From assembly GCA_036674765.1 (NCBI GenBank), contig JARVKI010000025.1, positions 372,001 through 436,000 on the forward strand: a DNA stretch of 64,000 bases, given 5' to 3'. The notes beneath the pieces are model-generated. The model searched no databases and was not told where the DNA came from. It saw only the letters and a list, made by a program, of their open reading frames with translations. This stretch comes from Seiridium cupressi (lineage: Eukaryota; Ascomycota; Sordariomycetes; Amphisphaeriales; Sporocadaceae). The translations under genes were made by a program, and so were the position numbers. Positions 1-12,033 of the stretch are shown piece by piece (the stretch's first letter is position 1; every line of letters starts with the position of its first letter).

Positions 1-1743
1 GTAGGCAGGTGTCGTGTCGGTCTGCGGAGGTCCCATGTCCCTGGCATTTTGTGCATATGTGCGACGGCCTGGTGCTTGGTCGACTGACGGATGGCAGCGT
101 TCCACACCACACGGTCCGAGCCGGATGCGGAGACCCTTCGTTTTCTACAATATCTTCTCCAGTTCGAACCGTGACTGACCTGGCCGTGCTGGTTCCACAC
201 CTTCGTATCCAATATCTACACGCAATTCGTTGCACCCCGACCCAGTTGAGCGGCACCACGAGCCAGCTGCAGCATTGTACGGAAAATATCGCTGCTCCTT
301 GCGTAGGATTTCACCCGGGCTTGCCGGCCAGCTCGCTTATTCCTTACAAGGGCTATCCGGAAGCCCGGTATCGTGCCGCGCACCAATCGTACACAGTGTC
401 GGTGTAACAATGCCCGAGATGAAACTGAAAGCCTGGCGGGTGCTATAGGAAACTCCGACTAGCTGTCGTGTCTCAGGGGTTCGGGACCAATCCGCTTGAC
501 AGCCATGGAATGCTCTTGAATCCACCCCACAAGGCGACGCAACTAGTGCCGTTGGCAAGACTGCCACCGAAAGCCATGCCGATATCCAAAGTGCCAGGTG
601 CATTATGCCTCAAGCCCGCTGCTGGCTTCAATCAGCGAGTATCCCCCTGCACTTCCCGGCTGGGGTATCGACGATTGACGAGAACATGATGGATTTGTAA
701 CGGCCGCGTAAACTCCCCACAAAACACGGCCGCCCCAAGCTTCTGGAACACAGATACTCAAAATCGGGATCCAGAACAAAGCTTGGTGACGCATACCATG
801 CTATTAGAAGTCGCGATGATCACTGTTTCCATGTATCCTCCGCGGACGAGAATGCAAACTTTCCCTAAAGTCTGAGTTTGTAGTAATGTCTGAAAAGAAG
901 CTGAAGTATCCTAGCTTCTCCGTGGACTACCCTGACAGGACCTCGTCATGATTATGTTCCTTGCAGTTGGCTCTATCTTTGCTTGGTCCTTGCGCCATCG
1001 AGCTTTTCCCACGAATGTGACAAATACAGAATATACAATAATCAACCTGGGCCGGGCGTTGAAGATGGTCAGCTGAATACCGCACCCTTAGCCAAATCTG
1101 CACTACCTTCAGTGCCCATGGCTTGGCTCGGTTGCGAAAGCTAATTTCTTCGGAGCCGATCTAGTTGAATGGACGGAAAGCCAGGGGGGAGCCGCAGGCT
1201 AAGAGTTTTGGAGCATTTGGTGCGTGACCTAGTAAGATATACCTTGATTAGACTCATGCAAGCATGATGTTATGTGTGCTTAAGTCAAGGATATGGCATG
1301 TCCAAGGCCTCTCCTCCAACCTGATGAGAGGAAGTCTGTTCAATTCAATACCAACGAGCAGGCAGTGGAATGTACAAGCCTTGCTCCGATCCGGCTGACG
1401 ACCTGGAAACTCGTATGCAGAACACCTTGAACCTGTAGTACCTTGCAAGAACCCCAGAAAGGCTAAGCCTGAAGAAACGCTGTAAGGGTAAGGATCGGCA
1501 GTGGCTTACAAGCGAGAGCGGGATGGACAATGCAATTGATTTGAGGCACATTAAGGACCTGTTCTCTTGAGCAAGGTACAAAATTGCATTTAGGAGATTG
1601 TCATCCGATTCACAGTGGCTGATGATACATAGTCCGAGGTGTCACCCACTTAATTAACTAAGAGCAAGGCTCGACGATGATGGTTCGCCTTTGCTTCGCA
1701 TAGTGATCGACCACCTGCTTTCTGTCGACTTGCGCTTAATACG
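1..1743. other. no recognisable gene
   Basis: Several short overlapping open frames exist on both strands (longest 132 codons at 9-407), but none resembles a known family or has a convincing start and splice context. I see no repeats or RNA genes here. Confidence 0.5.
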
Positions 1744-3250
1744 ATGTCGGCATTCCCAGTGACAAATGGAGTCACCACATTCAGAGCGCCGCCAGACGGC
1801 TACATGGTAGATTTCGACAACCCTCAGCAACAAAAAGTGCTGGAGCACTACCTTTTATTTGGCATAGGAGGAACTTTGGCCTTTCTGTCACTTTTGCAGA
1901 GATTCTACACCAAGCACTACCTCTCTGTAGGCCTGCAAATTGACGATGGTAGGTGCACGATCCGAACTTGCCCGGAACTCCAGAAAACATTCGCAAGCTA
2001 ACACTTTATGGATTGACTAGCATTCATGCTACTAGGCTGGGTACGTTGTGCGGATAGCGCGGCAACCCACCATATAATATCTCCGGTGATAGCGACACTA
2101 GCAAACTAACGCCGAATATTGAACAGATCGCATCAGTAATCACGCAGGCAATGCTCCTTCGTAAGCTACAACATGTATAACCGAGCAAAGTTTGACGGCT
2201 AAAGACTATTTCAGAATCCATTGCGGAGAAGGGCTTCTGTGTGCACTCTTGGGAGATGCCTTTGGAAAGATTCTCGCGATATTCAGTGGTGAGCGTGGAT
2301 AGCCCGATCTTAACTATGTCTTGGTGACTAACGGCATGCTCGAAGACCACCTTTGTCACAGCACCTGTCTTCATGCTATGCAATGGCTTCACGAAGCTGG
2401 CCCTTCTCACAGTATATCTCAAGCTGTCGCCACAGCCGTACTTCCGCATCGCTGTCTGGATCAGCATTGGAGTAGTAGCAACCTACACGGCGGTGATCAC
2501 ACTCCTTATGATATTCCATTGCAACCCCGTCAGCAAAGCTTACGACTTGACCGTTACTGGAGGCATGTGCATTGATGCTGGTATACTTTATATCGCAACA
2601 GCTGTATCTAACATCCTCACCGATATCATTATATTTGTCCTGCCTCTACGCACAATTCTGGGCCTTCGTATGGGAATGGGCCAGAAACTCGGAGCTATTT
2701 TCATTTTTGCCATTGGATCTACGACAGTGGCGACTTCTATAGTTCGTCTTGTTCTCCTGCCCCCCGTGCTTCAAAGCACTGATCCGTCGTGGGATGCAGC
2801 ACCCGCCGATCTTTGGACGTGAGCTGCTTTTCCCTTGCCCGCGCGCTCGCTCGCCTCAAATCATACGGTCTTATTCCTAACCTGACACGTCACAATAGCT
2901 TTGTCGAAGCGAACATCTTTATCGTATGCGGTTCCATACCTACATTGCGCAAGTTCTTCAAACACTTCGCCCCGAGGTTGATGGGTTCGTCCAACGCGAC
3001 CTCGAAACCATCGTACATTTCAGACCAATATGCGTCCCGACAGACCAGGGCGAGAAAGCAGAGGAATCAATACCACCCATTTCCGGACGAAAACGAGATG
3101 CGGACATTTTCTTCGCAGCGCGATGCCACGGGCGATAAGGCGACGGGAATATCGACTGCCGTTGTTGACACTGGTCCGAAGGGGGAGGCAGACAACACCA
3201 GTCAGGAAGCCATCCTACAAACCAAGTCGTTTACTATCCAGTACGAATAA
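1744..3250 (+). CDS. PTH11-like integral membrane protein (fungal rhodopsin domain)
   Basis: Predicted seven-helix plasma-membrane protein of the fungal PTH11-like/rhodopsin-domain family, thought to sense extracellular cues; the ligand is unknown. Six exons join in phase: 1744-1948, 2021-2040, 2127-2160, 2215-2288, 2346-2818 and 2899-3250, giving 385 residues. All introns are GT-AG, 54-86 bp. Family landmarks include DDAFMLLGWIASV after the first helices, MLCNGFTKLALLTVYLKL, CNPVSKAYDL, GGMCIDAGILYIATAVSN with TDIIIFVLP, and WTFVEANIFIVCGSIPTLR before the last helix. The tail from about residue 300 is hydrophilic and rich in Ser, Thr, Arg and Lys, as is usual for the cytosolic end. There is no CFEM extension at the N-terminus. 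The gene is intact and ends shortly before a repeat-rich stretch. The 20 bp and 34 bp exons are small but required by the phase. Confidence 0.88.
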
Positions 3251-4300
3251 TGGTACATGCCGGATACCGGTCGTTCGATATAACCCATATACAATAGGGT
3301 CTAACAAACAAGCCAATTGTTCACGGAGTATTGGACGGCTTAGTGCCGGCATGTGAAAGAGTTGCGTGAACGTTCTCGATAATCAAGACGTTTGACTTTG
3401 GGGGGAGGTCCGTGGACCGCGGGGCAAATTACCACTCTAGTCAGATCGACAGCGGCAGATAGCTCTATTTCACCACGCCTGTTACATTCTCTGGCTGCGA
3501 TTGTTGTTCGTTATCAGACCACTCAACTTCGAATTAAAAAGGCCAACTAGTGGTCGTGCATGCTGGAAAGCCAAGCCCCCGACTGTCGATGAGAGTACTT
3601 TTAAGGGCAGTTTAGGACCAATAGACTAGTGGCGGGGTTAGTTGAGGTGTCGGTGCCGTTACGCCATTGCGTACTCTTATCAGGTGGATAATGATGTAGT
3701 CGTCCAGACGCTTATTTCGCAATACTACCACTAGTGTATATACAACACCTACGACACATTGCTACGCACCTAGACCCAATTTTGTCAATGGTGACCAAGC
3801 CTAAATTGTTATCAACCGCAGTAGAAGTCTCCAACTATGTAGGAGTCACTGTGCATCACTCAGAAAGGATCGGCGGCAGCTGCTTACAGCCCGCTGATCT
3901 CTACAATAGAATGGAGATTTTTGCAATACAATACGCTGTTGGCCTGGCAATTTTAATAGCTGATATAATGTCACACCTTAAGCAGGCCTCGTGGCACTTG
4001 CCTACAACGCCATGCCACATGCCCCCCCCTCAAGTCTTCAATCCTTCCACTCCCACGAGCTTTGCGTTTAGGCTACATTGATCCTCGTTGCAAGTGGAGA
4101 GCCCCACGCCCGGGCAGAAATAAGAAGAACATTTAGAAGTGCAACAAGAGCATTCGGGGTAACATTGGTGTTTCGCCGCTCGGTGGCTACACTCAATGAA
4201 CGCGCTCCCGTCGATACTTGGTCTTTCTAACACGGGATCATTTAGCAGGATGTTTAGCATATTAGCTCAGCGATTTTAGGGCATGTGTCCTGCTAACCAC
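3251..4300. other. intergenic, no recognisable gene
   Basis: Open frames at 3734-4081 (+) and 4030-4260 (-) overlap in opposite directions and match nothing I recognise. Base composition drops towards AT-rich at the right end. Confidence 0.45.
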
Positions 4301-4492
4301 GGTTTTATATATATGAAAAGATGCCGGCAGAAATTAGCTCGAATTTTAATAATATTTTTATATAAAAACTTATAATTCTTAAAGTAGTTTTTTATAGTTT
4401 TTATAATATCTTATCTTGTTCTTTTAGGGTTTTTTCATTTATAGAAAACCTCGGGCTTTATTTAAGTGAAACAGATAGTATAGGGGTTAAAT
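4300..4492. repeat. AT-rich degenerate repeat (left part)
   Basis: This is a strongly AT-rich, codon-poor tract with many TATA/TTTTTA words. It resembles RIP-degraded repeat DNA and is the landing site of the solo LTR beside it. It resumes after 4953. No element class can be named from what remains. Confidence 0.5.
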
Positions 4493-4497
4493 AAAGT

Positions 4498-4947
4498 TGT
4501 TACGGACATGCACCCTTGCAGGACGAATAACCAGGAGAGGATAAGTACGGGCCAAGAACGCGGCCAGGACAAGAACAAAGAATGGACCAACCCACCAAGG
4601 GTCACGTGACCAGGATCACGTGGATCAGGAATGTGTGCTCAGGTATGCTCAGTTAGGATCAACTGAGCAAAGGTTAGCAACACTGAGCAAACACGATCAG
4701 GACCAACATCAGTAAGGGAATGAATGGATATATTAAGGACGGATTTCCCATACTACATAGACAGTCATTACCTCAGTGATCAATCTAAGCATCTATCTAC
4801 CCATAAGTAAGGCCTATCAAGCCTTAACGATTATATTCTTATTCTCAAGCCTCAGTATTCCTATTCTACATTACGTACCCTGTTAGCATAAACCCAACAC
4901 CAGTGTATTATCCTAAGGTTTATCCTGACGATAGTATATTCGTTACA
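4498..4947. mobile_element. solo LTR of an LTR retrotransposon, 450 bp
   Basis: The segment starts TGTTACGGAC and ends ATTCGTTACA, giving the TG...CA termini of an LTR with imperfect terminal complementarity. It is flanked by an exact 5 bp duplication AAAGT (4493-4497 and 4948-4952), the usual target-site size for Gypsy/Copia integrases. No internal gag-pol, primer-binding site or second LTR is present, so this is a solo LTR left by recombination between two LTRs. Inside are a 10 bp palindrome GTCACGTGAC (4601-4610) and a TATA-like word near 4729. The intact duplication and uneroded body suggest a fairly young insertion. The class (Gypsy or Copia) cannot be set from the LTR alone. Confidence 0.8.
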
Positions 4948-4952
4948 AAAGT

Positions 4953-5450
4953 GGTGTGAAAGCATAGATTCTTTAGCTCTCCCGCAGCAGCGGGAGGATC
5001 TCTTTCTAAAGGTGGAGCCAGCTAGCTCCATATAACCTAGCAGCGTGGGTGCCCACATTTTATCGTATCATTAAGCTTTTAATAAGGAATTTAAACGTGT
5101 CCCGTTTCTCTTAACGGCTTTAAAGCTAAGCTTTATTACTTAGTTCGCGGCGCCGATATAGCTCTTAGCGCGGGTCTCGATCGGGCTGCCTTGCTACAGC
5201 TCGGCGCGGGCCTTGAGACCCTCGATGCGCGGCTCCATCCGCCGTTTGATCCGGTCGATAGAAGACTCGCTGCGGTCGAGGAGCATCGAGGAGCAGGGAA
5301 ATGCTGGGACCGTCTTCGTCGCGGACAGAGCTCTCAGCGGCGGCTAGCGTCGACTAGGGGATAGCTTGTAGCGCTGCTCCGCCGCAATCGTGAAAAACAG
5401 TAAACGCGACGCCATATATCCACACATCGAGATGATTTTTATGGCGTCCA
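4953..5450. repeat. degenerate repeat with a GC-rich island
   Basis: This continues the repeat interrupted by the LTR. After an AT-rich part, a GC-rich island (about 5141-5400) reads on the minus strand as a short charged, helix-prone peptide ending KRRMEPRIEGLKARAEL and then a stop. It looks like the worn end of a repeat-borne coding region, but I cannot name the family. Confidence 0.4.
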
Positions 5451-5983
5451 TTGCTCGCGATGGCGTTTGCACGCGTGCTTCGTTGCGTACGTCATTGTGT
5501 TGTTGAGGGGGATTGTATAACTGGGTATATATCTATGTCATTGTTGTCCGAGTCGCTGAACGCGGGGATCATTGGCACCAGCGATCAAATCCCGCTTAAT
5601 GAATTTGAGCTGGGGGCCAACGAGTTGACCAGCTCGCAAGAGTTATCAAATACGACCAAGTACACCCTCCATTCAGAGTTCTGCTCCTTGGGTTGCCTCT
5701 TGGCTGGAGTGCGATGCGAGCAAGCACTCGTTTGCGTTGGCTGCATGAGCTGCATGCAGTATGACGCCACCATGGATTGCTCTGAACAGCTGACTTCTGA
5801 AACTTCCAAGGTCACTAGCTTGGTAGAAATGCTAACTTGATTTATATGTGCATAGGTGTTTATGACCTCATCCCCTGTGAGTCTGAAACAATCCCAACTT
5901 TGAACAAAAAGACGAGCCAACCTGCAATAGAGCCATTCATCATGTTAATCCTATAGTCCACGACCGTACCAAACTTTTCTGCA
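5451..5983. other. upstream region of the HET gene
   Basis: Opposed open frames (129 codons + at 5451-5840; 111 codons - at 5585-5920) overlap and match no family. This most likely holds the HET gene promoter. Confidence 0.4.
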
Positions 5984-8325
5984 ATGACTCCCACAACAGC
6001 AGATTTTGTCCACGTACCGTTAGAACATCCGACCGATTGCTTTCGGCTGTCAAAACTTTTGACTCCTTCTATCGGCCAAGCCGATAAACTTTACGCGGAA
6101 TTGATCTCCTGCCGAAAAAAAGACGCCCTATCATATCAGCCGGTATCATATACCTGGGGTGAAGAAGATGCCTTCGAGCATATATTATTAAGAAACCACG
6201 GCACAGCGCAGTTTTCCCGGTTTGCTGTGAGACCTAATCTTCTTTCACTCCTGAAGGAGATCAACAAAGACCATGGGGAAACGATCATCTGGGTCGATGC
6301 CATCTGCATTAACCAAAATGACGACACCGAGAAGAGCCATCAGGTGCAGACTATGGAGAAGGTTTTTAGAGGAAAAGATCTCATTGTTTGGCTCGGCGAT
6401 AAGTCGGACAGCAGCGATGAAGCATTTGAACTACTTCATGAATGGAAAGATCGTTTCGATAAACTCAAGAAGTCTGACTCAACTGACAACATTCCACCTT
6501 GGCAAGGCGTCCCTTTTAAAGACCTCTTCGCGGACCAGAGATCTATGAATTTTACTTTCAGACACGTCGTCAACCAATCGACTTCATATACTGAGTCGAT
6601 TCCAATCAGAGCATACGGAGCGCTATTCAAACTTATAAGGCGTCCATGGTTTTATCGCCGGTGGATTGTCCAAGAATTAGTCCTTTCTAGGAACAGATAC
6701 TTCTATATCGGATCAAGGCGGATGGATTTTACATACCTCTTGTCCTTGGTCGCCAGCCTGAGACGGAACACTTCTCCTCTCCTCGACGGAGAGGTACTGA
6801 ACCAAGTCCTCATGCCCCCCTACGGAGGGACTACAGGTGAAAACGACAGCGTGGACCCTCTCGAGATCTTAGCTCGGCTCGATGCAGCGAGTAAGGCCGT
6901 GTGGGGGGATTGCGGTCCTAAGCTGACCCTCCAGAGGCTTTTGGTCGACTTCGGTGGCTTGGTATCGTCCGACCCAAGGGATGCTATCTACGCCTTTCTG
7001 TCCATGGCGAGTGATATAGACACCCATCAATGGTTTCCTGACTATTCAGAAAACAATACGGCCATATACTTATACGTGAAGGCTGTATTACATACAATAA
7101 ATAGGACCGGGTCAATTGATATAATCTGTCATCGGAAAGCCTGTTGCGCCTCCTCCGCCCTCCACCAACACAGCTGGATCCCATGGTTTGGGCATGGGGT
7201 GTTTAAGTGTCGAGCAGACCATACCCATTTGATCCGTCGCTATTACGACAAGTCTTTGACTACCTTTCATCAGCCGTTAGGAGATCGCAGAGAAAGAGCG
7301 CTCCGAAACACCATCTTCTGTGATTGCTGCGCCAAATCTCTTCTGATGATCAACCACCGCCACGAATGTGCGAACTGCCTCCGTTCTGGCTTTTGTTGCA
7401 ATTGTGTGCGCCATATGGATCGTGCACACACTACAAGCCATAGCTTCGAATGGCGTACGGGTCGAATTCCAAGTAGTAAAAAAAAAGATGCGACGGCTGT
7501 GGAACAGAAATCTTAGGCACAGGGCTGTCGTGTGTTGATTGCCGTGACTTCGATTACTGCCTTAGGTGTGTGCAAAATGCCCAGAATACTCATGATCCTA
7601 GTCACAGCTTCGAATTCCACGATGGTGCAACATACTTTGCCTCTGGGAGATCCGGATGTTCCTTGAGTCTGGATGATTCTACGATATATGACCCGCAGCA
7701 TTGTGTCATAACCATCCACCTTCGTGGTTGTATAGTAGACAAGATCAAGGCGATTGGGTGCAAAAGGAATAAGACTCATGCACTCACCGAAACAGATGCC
7801 TTGACGGTAAATATAAGGAGTTTTCAGGTCAAGATACCAATCCGTCAATGGGCAAGCTTAGCTGGCATGAAGGAGCTGGCTTTGAATGAAAACGGCTTAC
7901 CGGACCGAAAATTCTACCGCGCGCTTACTGGTAACAGAAGAATCCAGGATGGCAAGATCTGTCACGTAACGGACGAATGGATCGACAACGTACGAGATTG
8001 GTACAATTCGGACGAACCGGCCGGGCCGTGTCCTTGGGACGTACAGCAATCCGTGGAAATCATGCTCCAAAATAACCGAGAGTTTGCCACTACTGAAAAG
8101 TCACTCGGCTTCGTGCCTGAGTACTCTCAGGTGGGCGATAGCATAGCTATATTCGAAGGTGCATCTGTACCCCTTGTGATTCGAAAGCGCAACGACACGT
8201 CACCATTGCGTGAAGCTTGGAGTTTGGTCGGCGAGTGTTACATTGAAGGGCTGATGGAGGGGGAGTTTGTTGACCGTATGGCTTCCCAACAAGATTTCAA
8301 AGGACAGAATATCTGTATCATGTAG
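5984..8325 (+). CDS. HET-domain protein with two ZZ-type zinc fingers, one-base frameshift
   Basis: Heterokaryon-incompatibility (HET) domain protein; family members trigger a cell-death reaction in non-self recognition. The N-terminal domain shows the three HET blocks: YQPVSYTWG (residues 51-59), IIWVDAICINQNDD (101-114) and PWFYRRWIVQEL (221-232). A first ZZ-like finger starts with CDCCAK near residue 446 and ends RAHTTSHSFEW. A second (CDGCGTE, CVDCRDFDYC, SHSFEF) lies in the -1-shifted frame. The C-terminal block GDSIAIFEGASVPLVIR...SLVGECYIEGLMEGE is standard for long HET proteins. The frame breaks at a nine-A run (7478-7486). The total length, 2342 bp, is one base short of 781 codons, so one lost base explains the break. 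No plausible intron fits, because the broken stretch encodes half of finger two. It could be a sequencing indel, a null allele or slippage. Confidence 0.85.
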
Positions 8326-8707
8326 TTAATTAGAGCGTATATAAAATCAGCGTATAAAACAAAGAGGATATATCCTGTGGCTGGGCTGGGCTTGCGTATT
8401 CTTAACTCCAACCTGTATGTTGTCATAAGTTTAAGCCCAAGTCTAGGCCGTCCGCGGAGGATTTTTATTGTAATCGCGAAGTCGCTCTCGCACTGCCCGG
8501 AGTTGAACCCTTCCTTATTAGGCATCGCGTCGAGCCCGCTTTTTCCTACACCTTTGTGGAACATAAAATCTATTTCTTCCCCGAAGTGTTCTGCTTATAC
8601 ATTCTATTTGTATTTATACGCTATGCATTCAAGCATAGCCAATACTTGAATTAAAAATTCTAATCCGTCTGGAATGACTATAACGCTGGTACGTTGACCT
8701 TTTTTTT
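8326..8707. other. intergenic 3' of the HET gene
   Basis: No gene is seen. It ends in a T8 run (8700-8707) leading into the poly-G tract. Confidence 0.5.
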
Positions 8708-8839
8708 GGGGGGGGGGGGGGGGGGGGGTGGGTTGTAGCGCCGCCCGGTCCCCGATTGATTAACCCCAGGCAAGCAAGGCAGTAAACCCCAAAAATTGCA
8801 ATTGTGGGAGTTAGGTGGAGGAAAAAAAANNNNNNNNNN

Positions 8840-8905
<66 letters not shown>

Positions 8906-8994
8906 ACGGAGCGCCGCCCGGTCGCCGATTGAGTAAGCCCAGGCAAGCAAGGCAGTACACCGCAAAACTTGCAATTGTGCGACTTAGGAGGAGG
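8708..8994. repeat. assembly gap with G21, N10, C65 and a doubled 85 bp segment
   Basis: G21 occupies 8708-8728, ten Ns 8830-8839 and C65 8840-8904. The 85 bp at 8737-8821 and 8910-8994 align without gaps and differ at nine positions. At seven of those nine, the first copy carries a base equal to a neighbouring base of the second, as expected from phasing noise in reads that crossed a homopolymer. The second copy is probably the true sequence and the first an artefact of contig ends. Open frames of poly-Gly or poly-Pro across this tract are not genes. Confidence 0.8.
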
Positions 8995-9406
8995 ACAATA
9001 ATAAAGAACAGGTAGCCTGGCGGAGGAGCTCTCAATAAATAAGGACACGAATAGTCGATTATGGGTCAATCTGCTCAGTCACTGTCTTTAGGCTTGTACC
9101 GCAGTGCAAAGTCCTGGTCAGATGGGTCACCAGATGCTCACTGACATATGAGCCTTACCCACGTAGTAAAACAAATACATAGTTCACAATATTGTTCATC
9201 CTTCTTTAGATGGGATGACTAGGTGGCTTTTTGCAGGGGACTAACTAGTACTAATGACTCTTGTAATGACTCCCCTTGAATCGATTCCTATCTAGGCGGT
9301 GAGGACTCGGTTTAGACAATGGCACGTGGCGGAATTATGACTAAAATGTATTATAAATGGTCTAATAAGTCGGCTCGCCAATGCCGTCTACATTGTTTTG
9401 CATTGT

Positions 9407-10972
9407 TCAAACCTCTCCAGCTTGTGCCACTCTTCCCATGATGACTGCCTGGTCAGAAGCTAGGATCTCCCGCTCTACCTTCGTTCCGCCCTCTGATAAT
9501 AGAAACTTCTTACTGATGGGAATCCAAATCGCTGAATGCGTGTCGAGACCCGTGAAAGCACCGGCGGTGGCGAATCCCATAATGAACCGAGGCCGTCAGT
9601 TGGTGGCCACAAACGGCTCTCGTAGACAGCTGACAAGTTTCCCACACAGTTTACCAGAGCACCACGACAGCACACTTCTCGGCGGGAAAAAAGATCACTT
9701 CCGAAGCCCAGTTGAGGATCAAGGGAAGTGCTATGTAGAAGCACAGCATGACATATTGGACAATAGCGCTGTTCACGGTGATGCAAACAATCGTGCAGAT
9801 AAGACTGAGTCCAAGGCATCCCGCAATATGCAATTGGCGGTCTCCTGTCTTGTCGGCCGTCCATGACAAGACGATGAGGAAAAACAGCACCGACCATCCA
9901 GATGAGGACAATCATATACTGTGCCATCACCGAAGTATAGCCCAAGCTCGCCACGACGGTAGGGATGCAATAGGAGATCATACACGAGCCGAGACCCATA
10001 ATAAAAAGGACAACACAGAGGTACGTCCGCGGATCAGCCAAACCATCCTTGATAGCTTGCCAATGAGTTAGCCTCATGCTGTATCGGGCCGCGCTCGTGT
10101 CTCGGTCGTGGATCATTCTGACGACCACGAATCAGCGCTCTTCCAGACTAAATCGCTTGGTGGTTTACGGAAAGTCGAGGAGTAGAAACTTCAAGATGAA
10201 GGCGAAGAAAATAGTGGCGCAGCCTTCAATGAGGTATAACCATCTCCATCCACGGATTCCAGCTACGCCTTCCATACGGCCTGTGATGGCTCCGGCCAAC
10301 AAGCCACTAACGGCCCCCGAGCAGACATATACTGTGAAGAATATCGAGAATCGTTTACCTAAACGTTGGATACGTGTTAGATAGCGCCCGATAGCGAATG
10401 GGGGTAGGTGGTTGGTGAAACGTACCAACTTCGGCTTTTTTGTACCAGCAAGTTATTACAAACAGAGCGCCGCGGAATATGCCAGTTTTGATGTAGCCAA
10501 GGAAGAAACGAATTGCCAATGCGCCCGAGTAGTTCTTGACAACTGACATGGTAGTGCAGAGCATTCCCCACAGGACCATGGTAATGGGCAGATACCACGA
10601 CGGACGCAGTCGTGTGGAGGATCAGATTCGAAGGGACTTCACAGATCAGGTGTCCAATGAAGAAAATGAAGAGTACAAGGGAGTATTCTTGTTGATTGTT
10701 AGTCTTGCCACATGAAACCGAGTTATTAGCCGAGCATACCGGAGTCAGTAAGACCAAGGTCCGTATTTATGCCAGCGACTTTTGCGTTGCCTTAAAAAAC
10801 AATTGTTAGCATCAGTCCATCTGCGAATAATACCGTGAAATACTCGCAGGCTACTGATAATATTCCGGAGGTCGATATATGCCAGAATGTACATAAAGCG
10901 AAGTGCCGGCATCATGTACAAGTACAGCTTGCGCACCAAGCACTTCTCCTCTGAGACTTCCACAGATCCCAA
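9407..10972 (-). pseudogene. MFS transporter pseudogene (allantoate/pantothenate permease type)
   Basis: Remnant of a 12-helix anion:cation symporter of the fungal allantoate-permease family. Recognisable blocks in order: EEKCLVRKLYLYMMPAL, NAKVAGINTDLGLTDSEYSL, IGHLICEVPSNLIL, RLRPSWYLPITMVLWG, CWYKKAEVGKRFSIFF, GRMEGVAGIRGWRWLYLIEG, TADKTGDRQLHIAG, LPLILNWASEVIFFP, RFIMGFATAGAF. Three introns keep good signals (10791-10854, 10688-10739, 10359-10425). The frame is broken near 10612, at an A5 run (9880-9884), near 9660 and near 9591. Two in-frame stops sit close together (TAA near 10165, TGA near 10132), the latter where TGG is expected. No ATG opens the first exon, and the conserved DRT motif of helix 1 reads DLR. 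One alternative is that the two-stop stretch is now spliced as an intron. Function is almost certainly lost. Confidence 0.8.
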
Positions 10973-12033
10973 GGAGATACACCATATTAAGCAAGTTGCA
11001 GGCCAGCTTCTAGTGACCGGCTGTGAGCCCCTGTCCGTCTGGCTCTATTGAACCACCTATCATCTGTTGAAGGAGTCTGATAGTCTTTAGATACTCATAA
11101 AAGAGATTAGGGATAATTTCAGTAATTTTAATGAAATTCACTCTGGTGTAGTTGCATCGCTGCTCTACCTCATAGCTTGTTTGAAAAGGGCCTGCATGTC
11201 TTTCTAAATATGGCTTTAGTTCACGGCATGCTTTACTTTAGTCTTGGCACTACCGTTGACGGCAACTATGTCCCTCATGGCGTAAGCTTCGTATATATTT
11301 CTCATTTGCATTCAATTATACCACTTCAGTTCTGTATCCTCATTGATCAGTCATGGTTAAACATCATTCCAGGTAGTTTGCTCAACCCAGTACCTTTGCA
11401 CTATCGCGGAGTCCTCAAAGTTTCTGCGACCCGTTTTCCTCCAGACCACAGCGATGGCTATCAAAAGACCATGCTCTATAAGACGCCAGATTCACTGAGG
11501 ATGAAGCTGATGGGCTGCATTCCTTTAGCCAAGGCCCTTGAGCTTATAACGGCAAGGAGATTGCGTGGTGACAATAGGTTATTTCTCGCCAAGGTATCGT
11601 GGATATTAGACCTGGAAATGGTCCCTGGACAACGTATCAATATGGACAAGGACCTGAGGGTATATGGCACGTACATTAAACCTGGAATTCGAGTGAAGTT
11701 TGTGCCAGTTTCGAGTTGAAGGTATGGTTTACTTTCTTTTCAGGCTCGAGGATCAAATATATTTGTAGGTTTGCCAGATACTGTGCAACTCGAAACATAC
11801 TCTGCTTTTATCTAAATTAGTTTTTCTCGTCCTATTTTTATCTCTACTCGTGCCTTGAGCCCATCCATACAGCTAAGAGAAGGAAATCTGATTTTGAGAC
11901 TTTCAAAATGCCATACGACGTTGCTCTCGAACTCATCGATGAACCTGTCCGTAAAGACAGCCAGTTGGCTCCCCTACCCCCATTCTGCCTAACCGTATCA
12001 TAACGACTTTCCATCATCTAGGTGTCAATAACG
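10973..12033. other. intergenic; one unassigned 180-codon frame
   Basis: A plus-strand frame at 11177-11719 has no recognised domain, no signal peptide and no splice context. I do not call it a gene. The rest is AT-leaning intergenic DNA. Confidence 0.35.

Noticed and set aside
8629..9069. Overlapping open frames with long Gly or Pro runs
   Set aside because: They are only translations of the G21 and C65 homopolymers and the N gap.
9381..9866. 161-codon plus-strand frame
   Set aside because: It is the antisense of the MFS pseudogene, whose minus-strand reading shows real family motifs.
11177..11719. 180-codon open frame
   Set aside because: No domain, signal peptide or splice context; kept only as a note in the intergenic entry.
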